Below are positions 22,861 through 34,929 of a DNA stretch of 64,000 nt, piece by piece (position 1 is the stretch's first letter; each line of letters begins with the position of its first letter). Below the pieces are notes generated by a model. The model had not been told where the DNA came from and did no database searches. It saw only the letters and a list, made by a program, of their open reading frames with translations. The translations under genes and the position numbers were made by a program. Origin of the DNA: Cunninghamia lanceolata (lineage: Eukaryota; Streptophyta; Pinopsida; Cupressales; Cupressaceae); assembly GCA_027924645.1 (NCBI GenBank), contig BSBN01000355.1, positions 2,181,001 to 2,245,000 of the forward strand, given 5' to 3'.

Positions 22861-23610
22861 GGTCTAATAGTTGTTCCATGGGGCATGTTTAACAAACCAA
22901 ATGCAATTGCCAACTTTTCACCATGGTGGCAGAGAAATAATTCTTTTTCTCATCCTTCCACAGCATTAAGTAAATTCTTGAATATGGAAAATACCTTGCC
23001 ACCTTCATCTTCCAAGCCAATTTCTCCAACTTTGCATAGGTCTTCTTTATCTATGGATGTGATCTGTCTCATACACAAAAAAGCATGTACCATTTTATGC
23101 CCTTCAATCCAACTGCATCCGGGCATTTTTTTAATTCCTCTATCTTTCATCAAACTCCTTACCTCACCACACCTACCCACTTATGGATAGATGTTTGAGA
23201 AAAGAACATAAGTTGTGTAGCATTTTAGGATCCAAATCAAAAAGTAGTGTTGCTATAAATACTCTGAAGCCTATATTCATATGTGATCTATAGGCACCAA
23301 GAAAACACATGCATACAACCAGCACAGATTTAATAGGTATCTCAATGATAAATTTTAGGGTGTCTTCAAGATAGCCAGCACGAGCAAGGAGGTCAATCAC
23401 ACACGTATACAAAGAGGCCAACGGGGTGGCTGATCTCCTAGCAAATTGAGGGGTTGAGTAGGAAACAGGGGAGGAATGCTTTTTGAAGGGTAGTGTTTCG
23501 AGGATCTGAGAAAGATACTAATCAAGGACGATGGGGATTTAGGAATTTTGTAGGTATAGCTCAATGTAGGAGATCTCAAAAGAATCGATGGAAGGCATGG
23601 CTTTCTCCAA
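22851..23610 (-). pseudogene. PPR-DYW protein pseudogene (B1)
   Basis: On the minus strand: an N-terminal-like segment from about 23602, then a PPR L/S region (YTCVIDLLARAGYLEDTLKF, CMCFLGAYRSHMNIGF), the E motif (EVRSLMKDRGIKKMPGCSWI) and the start of the DYW domain (LFLCHHGEKLAIAFGLLN, GTTIRP), which then ends in a stop at 22851. PPR-DYW proteins bind organellar RNA and the DYW domain carries out C-to-U editing. Here only about one repeat remains between an N-terminal piece and the C-terminus, so most repeats were deleted. The HxE...CxxC zinc site is incomplete and a Trp codon is TGA near 22950. It cannot edit RNA. Confidence 0.82.
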
Positions 23611-23826
23611 GATAGGAAATCCCAGGGGAGATAGGAAGGACTGTCCCTAGTCTGGTTTGATTAGGGAAGAGTCAAGTAAGCATTCCTTTTCCAAAAGTGA
23701 GGACGGTTCAGACAGGCAAAAAGCATTGTAAAACCTACAACTTTTAGACAACGTGAGTAAGTCACGAGGAAGGTAATCAAGAGAAACTTCCTATTTTAGG
23801 ACGATAGCTCGAAGTCTCCCATAACA

Positions 23827-24350
23827 ATGGCGGGCAGAAACCACTTCGAAGTCCACTTTGAGTGCTTGGAGGAGTCGGTGGAGTAGCAAGTCTACCACTT
23901 ATTTAGTACAGAGGAGGAGGGGCTACGTAATTCCATCAAAGGGATTGCAGGGATAAGGGGAGCACAAGGCAGCCATATCCATGACAGTATCCTTTTAGAG
24001 AGTTTCTACATGACTGACATCCAAGCCATATGGTCTCTTGCTAGGGTGTCAAGATTTATAGGTTTCTGATCAATGATGGGATCAGGGATGATGTTATTAT
24101 TGCAGGCCGGTACACCAACCCAAATCCAAAAAAAGGGTTCATCTATGGAGTCTTCAAGATGGAGGCAATCAAGAAGAAGAAGAAAAAAACTAAAGAAGCC
24201 CTCAAGATCTTCAAAGAGAGACTGGAAAACTGTGACATGACTGCTTTTGTAAACTTTATAAGCCTATATGGCAATTTGTTCTCAGTAGAATAGCTAGAAC
24301 AAATTAACTCCCTCGCGAATGGGATAAACTCCATCTCAGAGGCTATGTAA
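23827..24350 (+). pseudogene. Unrecognised 171-codon frame, copy 1
   Basis: Starts MAGRNHFEVHFECLEESV and ends NSISEAM. The B2 copy (61220-61735) is in one frame throughout with two nonsense codons. This copy has one base deleted near 24067 (GGTTTCTGA against GGTTTTCTGG), a 9-base insertion near 24152 and stops. It contains a Lys run (KKKKKK) followed by a predicted helix (EALKIFKERLENCDM). The shared stop after EESV at 23884 predates the duplication. No family is recognised; it could be an accessory or gag-like protein of an unknown element. Confidence 0.5.
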
Positions 24351-24383
24351 ATTTTGATATTTTTTATGTAACTTATCATCCTC

Positions 24384-24803
24384 ATGAATGCAAACATCAT
24401 CACAAATGTTGGAAACATGTCCTTGGTTCAAATTGACATCTATCTAATTACCAAAGAGATTAGAAACTTTAGGTATACCAAGAAGAAAGTCAAGATCATG
24501 TATCTCAAGTTTGACTCTTACATCCATGCTTTCCTTAGCGAGACTATCCTTAAGAGTATACTTGTGGTAGCTAAAAACTCACATTTACATGACCAACAAT
24601 TAAAAAAATTACATGCCTATATCATGATTAACACTAAGATCTACAAGTTTTGTCCCCATGAAGTGTACATTTGCAACACTACACAAGCACAAAAATCTTT
24701 AATTAATTCTTCAAGATGGCCATTCCAATCATCTAGTTCATCATACAAGGAAATTGGCTCAAGAGGAGGAGTTAGACAATTAACTTCTAGGAACACTAAA
24801 TAG
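24384..24803 (+). other. Open frame of 139 codons, unassigned (B1)
   Basis: A frame with VQIDIYLITKEIRNFRYTKK and DSYIHAFLSETILKSILVV is open here but shifted by a 2-base difference in B2 (61768-62013). The minus strand is also partly open, with a coherent-looking stretch (EVNCLTPPLEPISLYDELDD). I cannot decide which strand, if either, was coding. Confidence 0.3.
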
Positions 24804-24859
24804 TACCCTTCCATCAGCCTCAAGGGTTCAGTAAAAAATATAGTAGCCCTAGTTAGCAA

Positions 24860-26640
24860 GTTGTATGGGGAGAAGGATGCTTCTCATTTTCAAGAATCCT
24901 AAGTCTCATTGCTACATATGTTGCTTAAAGAAGGGCCAATTTTAAACTAGGTAGTTGCTTTGTCACTCACTTTGTGCAATGAAATGATGAGAGTAGAGTC
25001 TCCTTATATCACTGTAGATTTGCATACAGTAACCTCTAATACAATAACACCATACAATGCACACTTAACTTTATGGTACCGTAGCCCAGACATGATGCTA
25101 CAAAAATCTGAAGGTACCTCCTACTAAAGATGTCATGCCATAGACTAGATACCACTGTACAGTATATATCACATCTACAGTAACAATTTCCTTCCAAATG
25201 TAGGGTTACAGTCTATGATTAACATGCATAGACCTTTCTAGTGTTTACAAGATAATTCCTTAGTCAACACCATACTAGTGTCCACAAGATGTTTCCACAG
25301 TTAAAATAAGAAATTAATGCTACTTTGCAAACAATAAGCAACTTCAGAGAGCTTAAAGTTTCCATTTACATCCATGCACAATAACTTAATCAACCCTTAG
25401 GATTTTATGGACAATGAAATAGAAGGTCCTATATTCCATTTATGAGTCCTCTATCCAAATGACACAGTGATCACAATTACATAATATCTACTATTATGTG
25501 GGTGGTGCTCAATCATTCAAACACAGGGAAGTCCATACTAAGATAAATTTGTTCACAAACAGTCTCCAATTTAATAAATACTAGTTTGAAATCACATTTC
25601 TAAGTTAGTGCAAGTCATTACAATGAACTCAAAGGTCATTCTTATCAAATGAATGCCTTCACAATAGACTGTTCTAGTTACAAGTTCAATACAACTATTG
25701 CAATGTCACACAACTGTATGCAATTGACAAAACCCTTTCTTTCCAAGAGTCAACTGGTAATCGAATACAATCATGTAGTGTTGTTTCAACATTGTATTCC
25801 ATTGTGGCTTCAGTAAAGCAAACCTCATAACCTTGGAGGGAGTGTTGGGGGGAAAGTTGACCCAAACCAAGGATCTAAAACCATCCCAAAACCCCACCTA
25901 GGAGTGGCATTATTAATACCAAGAAGACCTCACATCCACAATTCAGAGAGTGGACATTTATAGGTGAAATACCAACACCATTACAGTTTACAACCATGTC
26001 AAAAAAGATAACCATGAACCAGGCCAGGTTTCCTGAAGACTCATGGTATGTTGCAATGATAGCATTGTAGCAATTCTAGCTAGGGTTTGAAACTCCACCT
26101 CAAAGTGTGACCAAATTAATGTAGCTTCCTTCATGATAGAAATCCAAAACACAATAACCAACAGTTTGCCATAGTTTGTAAGTCCCATGATCTTAAGTTT
26201 GAACTCTCACAGTTAACAATATTTTCCTTATCCAAACCCTTTAGCATAGGCTTTCACAAGACCACATATAGTTACACAAGTTAAAGGGAAATGTTTCACC
26301 AAAATGGTTAGTGTAATTTTACAAGAATGGATGACAAGGAGCTTTACTTCAAAGAAAGGTTAGCTTAGTTGAAGAAGACTAGTTGGTGATTTGATTCTTA
26401 GTCTCCAACCCAAATAGCAAGACACTCAGCCAACATGATGAGCACACCCAAAGTCTCCCTTCCTCTAAATCACTTACAGTCCAACCATCAACCTTCCTTC
26501 CTCGGCCCCAAGGAAAAAAGAAGAATTCCCCCCCAAAATGTTTCCCCACTCCCTTTTCTCCTTCACATACCCTAAAACCAAGCACATTAAAGACTAGTAC
26601 TTCCCAAAGTTGTTATGGCAGAGGAGAGTTAATGCCTACT
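24860..26640. other. Unassigned right part of block B1
   Basis: Conserved with 62240-64000. Short minus-strand frames (PPNTPSKVMRFALLKPQWNT; KEATLIWSHFEVEFQTLARI) occur in both copies, but no domain is recognised. A purine tract followed by TGTTGGGG at 25833-25850 resembles a polypurine tract and LTR start, but no matching LTR end was found. Confidence 0.35.
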
Positions 26641-27059
26641 ACCAATTATGGCTCCTTCTCAACAAAAAAAAATGTGCATATTAAAATTTAAATGTCCACT
26701 ATTATATTTCAAAGGTTTGAAATATAACCAACAACATAACTGTAATGCATGCCCCCCTTTAAGTCTTATAATAAAAGGTTAGGAAACAAAGACTTGAGAT
26801 AAACCCTTTGGTCTGTTCACTTAGAAGACCACCTGAAAACTCAATGATAACTACATCCACATGATCAACAAGAATGACAAGCGACCTATGAATAACAATC
26901 CAGTTGAGTCAAAAAGACAAGAAGACCAATAGATACCAAACACAACAAACAGAGTACAACTGTAACTATTTGTCTCAAGTATCACTCTATAACCTCTTCA
27001 AAGATTATTGAAACTCAACATAAGAAATACAAATTGACATATTAACACAACAATATCCA

Positions 27060-27900
27060 ACTAAGTTATTGAAAGTCAACTATTGATACCTCATTCTCCA
27101 TCTAGATTACGAAATCGGTCCACTTTTTTTTGTAACATTTCCTTTTCAAATTGCGTTGGTTGTCGGCCATATTTCTCCTCCTGTCAAAACATGGCACATG
27201 GACTAAATAAACTAATTAATATGCAATCATTTACTTTTTCCTAGGAAATTAAAAAATATCATTTAACATATTAAATATACTTACAAATGTACAGATCAAG
27301 GCCTATAAACCTTTCTGGCCACTGTGATGAGTGGCAAGAAATTTGTCAAGCCTAGCCTTGGAGGCCTTGTCCTGAAACATATACTAATTCAATTTAATTA
27401 CACACAAATAAAATTTAAAAATCATTTAATAAATTTGATAAAATCTTATGAGCAAATTCAAATACTTGCATACTCTCCTCACCTGACTTCCTCCATGCAT
27501 CAGAATTCTCATATGCTTTTACAAGCTCTTTCCATACTTTCAGACTTACATCAATTGGCCTTTTCTTGAGCCTTATCTTGGGAGGGATTTTTTTTATCTT
27601 CTTTGTTTGGTTGCATTGAAATCTCTTGCAGTTTTGAGACATTCATAGCTTTATTTTCTTTACAAACCAACCTGTGCCAAATTTAGTCTCCATGTCATGG
27701 ATAACTTCTTTTTGTAGGTGCATGGGTATCTTTGAGAATGGCAAATGTAGATGGTCTTTGAATCATTGAAGGCATGATTCCTTCAACCTATTCACAAATG
27801 TTTTTCCAGCATCTATCATTCAGACTTCCCCTGAAACCACATCGTATTCTATCTTGGTATTGTAGATACCAATGCAAGATGCAAAATGTGGCATGGTGGT
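27060..27900 (-). pseudogene. Transposase_24-like (En/Spm-associated) remnant
   Basis: Minus-strand pieces in order: LHLPFSKIPMHLQKEVIHDM and TKFGTGWFVKKIKL (27740-27650); RPIDVSLKVWKELVKAYENS with DAWRKSGEES (27570-27475); DKASKARLDKFLATHHSGQK (27370-27310); EEKYGRQPTQFEKEMLQKK (27185-27120). The order and spacing resemble the plant Ptta/En/Spm family (Pfam Transposase_24), whose typical pattern is a VWKELV block, a K-NR-..HT-G block and an EE..GR.P block. The pieces are separated by AT-rich gaps that may be introns. Catalytic function cannot be judged. The assignment rests on pattern memory, not a search. Confidence 0.45.
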
Positions 27901-28198
27901 TGAAGAAGTCTATGTCCCAAGAGTGGCTAGGATATTGGAAGGCTCTACTCCCTGTTCCACATTCTTAGAGATTACTATTATTGATTCCCTCTTGGATCTT
28001 TTGCCTGATCCATGAATGGTTGGGGAATCAATTGATTCCCTTTGACACTATTGATTTGGTTGCAATGTTTCAGGGGCTTTACTAGATCATTTTTCTATGT
28101 ATCTGGCAAGCATTGTCAAGTCAACACCATCCAATTTGTCCACTACCTCTACCCCCAATATGGAAGCCAATGCCTATTTATCTTTGTCAGTCTCATGT

Positions 28199-28201
<3 letters not shown>

Positions 28202-28232
<31 letters not shown>
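28202..28232. repeat. (TA)n microsatellite
   Basis: About fifteen uninterrupted TA units. Confidence 0.95.
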
Positions 28233-28237
<5 letters not shown>

Positions 28238-29282
28238 CTTCTTTTAAATTTAGAAATAGAAAACTAAATACTAAAAATCAAAGAAACAATAGAAACATTT
28301 ACAAATCTATAAATTGACAGTGAATTACCTGAGTGTGGCCAGAGTTTAGTCCCTTTCCTCTATTGCTTGACATTTTGAGGCGACCTAGGGCAAATTATTT
28401 TCATCCAGTCTGTGGAGAAAATCATATCTAGGTATGAATTAATAGCATGCTTGACCAATTGTAGCCAAAAACAAATCCTGACAGCTCGTATTTTGGGTAT
28501 GATGTACAAAGAGACCTTATTCGATGGGCCTTCCAAAAATGGTAAATGCAAGTTATATTGCAAGAAAGGATAATTAACAACATTACTACTCAAATTTACC
28601 CTAAAGTGTGAGTACAACATCTTAGAAAACCTTTCTTTGAGCTTAAAATTATATCAAAATCGATAAAAACCTAGGTCAAGAGTAAATTGCTCAGCAATTG
28701 GAACTTACTTTCTAAAAGGCAGATGAACAAGCTTGATTGAATGGTCAAGGTATCTAGAAACCCCAAATTGAGCATCAGAAACCCCAAATTTAGCAGCTAG
28801 CTAAAGCAATTTTTTATCTTCTGGTTGTTTAGAACCAAAAATAAATAAAATACAAATTCACGGATCTATTGTAGAAACTTTTCAGTAACTTCCAGTTTTG
28901 ACCTAATAAAGTCATCGCTTCGCAGTCTACAATTCTTAGCAGGAAACCTAAAACAGAGGCAGAGTACACTGTGTTGTGGGCTTAAATGTATTAACTTGAA
29001 TTTGTGTTTTTTTTATGTGGTATGTTTTAACGCAGGCAGAAATTTTAATTTTTTTTAATTCATTAGTCGGTGCTAAATTCAGTGTCTCTAATGCCAACTT
29101 TAGCACCAACTTTCAGCCCTAGATCTAATCTCTTTGGGGTGCCAAAACCAGCAGGAAGTGCGCCTAATTTAGTGCCTAGCTATGCCAAACCAGAATGTTC
29201 CTCATGCCAACATGCCAATATTTCGTTGCAAGTCACTTGCACAATTGATGGACTGGCATGCAAAGAACAAGAGTAAAGATTC
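28233..29282. other. Unassigned interval
   Basis: No recognisable coding domain. A minus-strand frame at 28620-28360 is open for 86 codons but matches nothing I know. A 68-codon plus frame at 29070-29276 is Ser/Pro-rich. Confidence 0.4.
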
Positions 29283-29580
29283 AAGAGTAAAGATCCCTAA
29301 ACTCTAATCCCTCAACCCTAAACCCTAACTTGTCAACCCTAAACCCTAATCCCTTATCGCTAAACCTTAAACCCTATCCCTAAAGCCTCAATCCTCAACA
29401 CTTGAATCTTAAATCCTAAACCCTATCCCTAAACCCTCAACCCTAAACACTATGCCTTAAACCCTAATCCCTCAACTCTAAACCTTAATCCCTAAACCTT
29501 AAACCCTAAACCCTCAACACTATACCTTAAACTGTAATCCCTCAACCCTCAACCTTAATCTTAAACCTAAACTTAAAGCT
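29283..29580 (+). repeat. Interstitial telomere-like repeat, degenerate
   Basis: Dense CCCTAAA units and variants (ccctaatc, ccctcaa, ccttaaa) fill about 300 bases. CCCTAAA is the complement of the plant telomere unit TTTAGGG. The array is too degenerate to be a recent telomere addition. Confidence 0.85.
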
Positions 29581-30875
29581 TCCACTCATTCCACCATCCC
29601 CAAGGGATCCAGAAATGCAAAATTAGATGTCTCTACTGATGCCAAACATCCTAAAGGTCCTCATGCCTCATGACATAAAAACAAAGAGTCAAACAAAAAT
29701 CAATCCAAAAAGTTATGCAAGCCCATACCTCCACAAGCAAAGTCCAAAACCAAAATGGTATGGGTACCTAATCAATAAGAAATCAAGTTAAATGAGGCAG
29801 CTACCACTAAAAAATCTCAACCATCTACTCCCATCTCAAATTCCCATTCCACTCAAAAGTGTCAAAACATTCCATCCCACAAAAAGTAATAAAACACCTA
29901 AGTCTATGTGGGTTCCTAAAGCCCTTCATCATCCATCTCCTAAACTTCTTTTAAGTGCCTCTAAACTAAATGTTTAGGCCTCTCTATGTATTTGACCCAA
30001 CTAGGAATCCATTGCATGACATTGGGACAGCATGTGAGATCTATTTTCCTTTATAAAATTGTTTCTTCATTCTTCACTGTTTAGTCATCTACCCCTTGCC
30101 TTCAATGACAAATTTACTATTCAATGTGAGACCTCTTCAATGGCTTCTACTCTCTATGGATAGATTTTTATCTTCATGTCACCTGCCTATATAAGCCCTT
30201 TGAAGATTACGAAGATTCTAAGTGATCATTAGCTCTATATAGGTAGTCCATGATGTTGTTTGGGTTGTTTGTCGTCCTTGGATGATCTTTGAAGTCTTGT
30301 GCTTGTTTGTTCATGCCTTTTCTAGATCCTTAGGTCCCCATGCTATTAAGTTCTCTCACACTACATTGATGGCTCTGTCCTCTTTAACACTTTGTTGTTC
30401 CTAAGCAAAACTTTGAACACTGCCCCCCTCTGTTATTTGAAACCTAATATAATGTGGTAACTAGTACTACATAACTTCAAATGCTTTATATTTGCACATA
30501 CTAGATTCCTCAACCTTTCTCAATTACGATTTTAAGGATATCTGAATGAGCTCCATAGCTAAAACATGGACAACCCACCATACACAATCCCCTCAATTTC
30601 TTGTAGGGTTCTCATTGGATGATAAAATTCTCAAAATACCATTTGCTGACTATAGGCTCCCTCAAGAGAGCATACCTCTACGCCTTATCTCCATTCATTG
30701 TTCCCATGATTGTTATACAGTCTCATTCACTCTTATACATGATTGTGGACACTGTTCTAACATGCTTGTCACTATCTTTCTAGGGATTCCTATTTTGAAT
30801 TACATTACCAAGTATGTAGGGTATGCACCTGTCATATGACTATGTTCTCGTGTTAGGTCTCTAACTTCATAGTAT
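29581..30875. other. Unassigned interval, possible copia-type remnant
   Basis: Around 29700-29950 the plus strand holds two short KMVWVP- and SMWVPKAL-like words reminiscent of the gag-pol border of Ty1/copia elements. A 97-codon plus frame at 30546-30839 (FSLDDKILKIPFADYRLPQE) has no known match. Evidence is too thin for a call. Confidence 0.25.
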
Positions 30876-31721
30876 TGTAGCTAGGGTTAAAAGTATAAAT
30901 AACAAACTATCAAACCCTAACAAGTACAATAGTACAAACTAGCATGAAAATAAAAAACAAATCAAATGTAAACCCAAATCTCCACGCTATGTTTGATTTA
31001 TCTCCATTGCTCTTCTCAACCTTACATAGGCATGCAAGATTTTGAAGGATTGTTGATGGGAGGAATGTTGCTTGCTCATTTTTACAGCATAACAATGGTG
31101 TGAAGATGATGGATAAGAAGACCTAGAATGATTTTGAACAGCATAATGATTCTTGAAATGTGGATGCCCAAATGGCTTGGATGAGGCTTGATTTATATGA
31201 CATGAGTGATAGGAATGGATGGCTAGGATTAAATTAGAAATGGATGGCTATGATTAATTGATACAAGAAGTTGTAGTCATTTGACAAGTGTCTCATGAGG
31301 GTTTTGAATGAGAGGATTTAAAGTCAAATGGCTTCCACCTTACATGGAGACAAATGTGGAGATAGAGACAAAGGTGGAATTAAATAATAAAATTATTTAA
31401 TTTTAGAAAGGAATGATGTGGAATACATTAATTAAATAAATCTTTAATTTATTTATTTAATTTGGATGAGGGATGATGTGGAATACATTAATTAAATAAA
31501 TATTTAATTTATTTAATTAATTTGGATGAGGGAGAAGTAAAAATTAATTAAATAAATATAATTTATTTAATTAATTGGCTAGAGGGATAAAAAATGGGAT
31601 TAGTTAAATAAATATGATTTATTTAACTAATTAGGTGATGGAAAGGTTACTAGGGTAAAGCGTGTTACAAAGTGTCTCAAGTGATGTATCGACAAGGCAT
31701 GGTCAATTTTAGGTGTCTACA
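30876..31721 (-). mobile_element. Solo LTR, 846 bp, with AGTAT target duplication
   Basis: The ends are TGTAGCTAGGG and AGGTGTCTACA, giving perfect 5-bp inverted termini TGTAG/CTACA. They are flanked on both sides by AGTAT (30871-30875 and 31722-31726). Minus orientation is favoured by a TATAAATC-like box near 31197. A hairpin-rich AT repeat lies at 31381-31640. No internal domain is left, as expected from LTR-LTR recombination. Confidence 0.85.
31381..31640. repeat. Palindromic AT repeat inside the solo LTR
   Basis: Four units, two of about 60 bases (31412-31528) and two shorter, each centred on attaaataaat...atttatttaat, can fold into hairpins. Units are linked by ggatgagggatgatgtgg-like spacers. 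Confidence 0.8.
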
Positions 31722-31874
31722 AGTATATCTTATGCTTCTTGTCACCTTGTAGTCCATCTGGGCCTCATTGATAAGAGAGGGAACATCCATCATTCTTGCC
31801 TTTATACCTTTAAAACCGTGATCTCTACATTGTTGTTTCTCTAACCCTTGAATGCCAAGATAGTAATTCTTATG

Positions 31875-32260
31875 ACTGCTATGTGATTGCTAAGACAATC
31901 ATTTAATATGATTGTTCTTTCTACCTGGAAAATCATTCAAAATAACTGTCATGTGACTTCTTTTGACAGATTTTAATAATCATTCTTATTTTTCCTTATC
32001 ATTGTTACAAATGTTGCTTTATGACTATTTTTTACCATTGAGACAATCATGAAATATGACTACTTTTAACCAGATTTTGACAATCATAATATGACTATTT
32101 CTAACGATAACAATCATTCAAATGACTATTTTTAGACCTTAGTTTGACTTCTTTTAACAATCATTCAATGATTGTCCTGACTTTGTAAAGGGGCAAGCTT
32201 ATTAATCTTATGGCTATTTTGGACATACGCTGACAGTCATTCGAACTTATGATTGTTCTT
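31875..32260. repeat. Dispersed ACAATCATT array
   Basis: At least eight copies of (g)acaatcatt or its complement, each often followed by a TATGACTATTTTTAAC-like word. At 32157-32175 two copies form a palindrome (ACAATCAT, 3-base gap, ATGATTGT) containing CAATGATTG. Confidence 0.65.
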
Positions 32261-32639
32261 GACTGCTTTAAGGCATAAGAACTCTTCAAAACTCACAAAT
32301 CAAGGAGAACATCCAAAGAACAAGCTTTGTACATGTGGTGTTTCTAGTTTAGCTTCATATGTTTGTATGCATATCTTATTAGCTCAATCATGAGATCAAA
32401 CATTAGTTATTGAATGAAATAGGTTAGTATCATTCTAGCTTGTTTCTTATGTTCATAAAATTTATATGTATACAAGTAGTATGTCAAATACTGGTCTACA
32501 TGGTTATGGTATTGGGGATTAACATTTGTATCTAACATCGATGTCTAAATCACCCATGATGCAACCTTTCTTGACACATCATCGACGAGGACAACTCTAT
32601 AATCGACATTATTTTAAACATTTAATTTTCTCAAGAGGC

Positions 32640-33880
32640 AATGCACAATCATTTTTAATGCTATATGCAAAACATGTCGCATTTATAGGCTCAAATCCAG
32701 TTAGGATCATGTTCACATCAATAGATCTTACTCCAAGGACATCCAACTCAACAAATAGTCACTTTTTTCCTCAAAAGTTCATATGGTTTTTCCATGTGTG
32801 TTTTTATGACACTACAGACCTGGGTCACCTCCAAGCATCGTGAAGTTAAGTAAAGCATTTATATCCCACTGCTTCCCTTTCACTATTATTTTTTGAGCTA
32901 GCATTCCTTGTATCGCATTAACTCTTCTCACCCATCCAATCCTATTTTCACATCTTGCCTTCCCTTTACTCATTTCACCTTTTCTTCTTCCCTTCCCTTT
33001 CATCTAATTTCTTCTATGTAGCGTTCATTGCATCTTATGTTGAAAATATTTGAGTGTATCTCTTGCCTCATAAATGAGAGCCAACAGTGTGTGGTCCATA
33101 TGATTTAGAAAAGTTGGCTCATTTTTTTGACATAAATTATCCCCATGTCAAATTCACCATCTAAACAATCGTTGGTGAATCAATGTTGTGTGCTAGCCCT
33201 TAGGTGTTGATGTATTTAGAGGTGGCTTCAATATTTTTGTCCAACATCATGGACCTCGTTTAAGAATCATATTTTATTGAAGCATTGGGTTTTAATTTTT
33301 TGCGTGAGTATTTGATATCCCCAGATAGATTGAAGAATGCTCTAAACGAATATGACATGTTCATTGGAGAAGCTCCCATTGGTGGTTTGTTCACAGTTGA
33401 ATCACTTTGCTCCTCTCTAGAAGTTAGTTTTGTCTTCCATGCGATGCAGAAAGGACTACGTAGAGGGTGTGCCAATGCACTTAACATTGCCTTGGATGCT
33501 CACTAATTCTAGCTCCCGTCTAGGTTTGATATTAAAGAAAAAGAGATGTATGGTGTTATTCGGTTCCTCGGGCTGCATGCTTTAGACCCGGCTTCCTACT
33601 AGTTGTTTGTCCCTCTCGCTACTGCTCTTCATCCACGAGAAGAACCATGTGATTCCTGCCTTGACTAGAGGTTTATCATATCTTTTTTGGTTTTTGATTG
33701 TTGATGTTTTGTATCACTTTTGGAGCATGGCCCCATCTTTGGTAAACTTTTGGGCAATTTTGTTCAACTCAGGCCATTTACACCTACAACATATGTATTT
33801 TGATCACTCTGTTATATAATATTGGTATAGGTGATGCATCACCTTTTATCCCCCACCCCCAAATAAAATAAAAATCTAAC
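32640..33880. other. Unassigned conserved module of block A, copy 2
   Basis: Same frames as 10330-11560. The plus frame at 33285-33506 is open for 73 codons (MGFNFLREYLISPDRLKNAL) and another at 33607-33819 for 70 codons. No family recognised. Ends in a C-rich then A-rich tract at 33846-33880. Confidence 0.35.
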
Positions 33881-34177
33881 AATGAAAACATAATACAAAT
33901 TAAGAACATTCCATGATGTAGATGATTTTATTAGTTTTTTTATTATTTTTAAGAAATGCTAAACCTTCTTCTCTTAACATATTATTTGGTGTGTTTAAAT
34001 TTGTAGATTTTGTTTATTCTATCTACCATTTAAATGATGAATTATAGAATGTGGTCTAAAATATTGGTATTAAAAATTATTCCAGTTTCTTTTCCCAAAT
34101 AAAATAACATATATATTCTTTCTTGATTTACTATTAAACTCACCATAATCTTTAAATTTAAAAAAATGACCTAGGCA

Positions 34178-34183
<6 letters not shown>

Positions 34184-34260
<77 letters not shown>
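34184..34260. repeat. (TA)n microsatellite, about 77 bp
   Basis: Uninterrupted TA units. The equivalent position in A1 (about 11854) has only four to five units, followed by about 140 bases of sequence absent here. Confidence 0.95.
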
Positions 34261-34265
<5 letters not shown>

Positions 34266-34559
34266 TTGTCATGTCAATTACATTATGTTATATATTTTAA
34301 CATACATTTTTATTATATTTATTGTCAATTACATTCAATTATATTAATTTTTGTGCTCATACAATTTGAATTTGATTTAGCTGGCCAACTCATAGGTCAT
34401 TGCTTGATGATGAAGCTTATTGTCAATTCCATTATGTTATATTAATATTTTAACATACATTTTTATTATATTTATTGTCAGTTACATTAAATTATATTAA
34501 TATTTTAACATGCAATTTGAATTTGATGATGAAGCTTATAGTACCATAGACTTGTGCTA

Positions 34560-34604
34560 GGTCAGAAAAAGTTGGATATAGTCAAACCCTGCACTTCACA
34601 AGTA
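34560..34604 (+). pseudogene. MADS-gene ghost fragment, A2
   Basis: Counterpart of 12363-12407: a GRKKLDI-coding start word joined directly to the NPALHK word, about 330 bases upstream of the intact gene. Confidence 0.6.
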
Positions 34605-34929
34605 TACGCAAATTACGCTACCTTGTCTATTGCTGAGGGTTACACACAAAATTTCAAATTCTATTAATGTCTAAATTAACTATATAATTTAAAATTGCAT
34701 GCATCCTAATTCTTGAAATTATTCTTTAAAATATTGCATGCATCCCTAATTCAGAACTAAAATAATAAATTCAAAGAGATCCTCAAGCTATAAGTTGACT
34801 CGTCCCTTGCTTGATCCTCAAGCTATAAGTGCGATTGAATTCAGTCACTTGTGGGCACCCGACATTGATTTGCGATTGAATTCAGTCACTTGTGAGCATC
34901 TGGCATTGATTTTTGGCCTTCTTTGAGAG

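Larger units (their letters stand above)
19230..26614 (+). repeat. Segmental duplication block B, copy 1
   Basis: This block is near-identical by eye to 55668-64000, in the same orientation and order. Copy 2 differs by a 997-bp internal tandem duplication (56625-58618) and small indels. The match is still running at the last base of the window (copy 2 base 64000 aligns to about 26614), so the true right end is beyond the window. Confidence 0.92.

Noticed and set aside
25833..26433. Possible copia 3' LTR starting TGTTGGGGGG after a purine tract
   Set aside because: No matching LTR, target duplication or copia coding region was found. The same words exist in B2 only because of the duplication.
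29700..29990. Ty1/copia gag-pol border (WVPK words)
   Set aside because: Two short words in different frames are not enough; no RT or integrase nearby.
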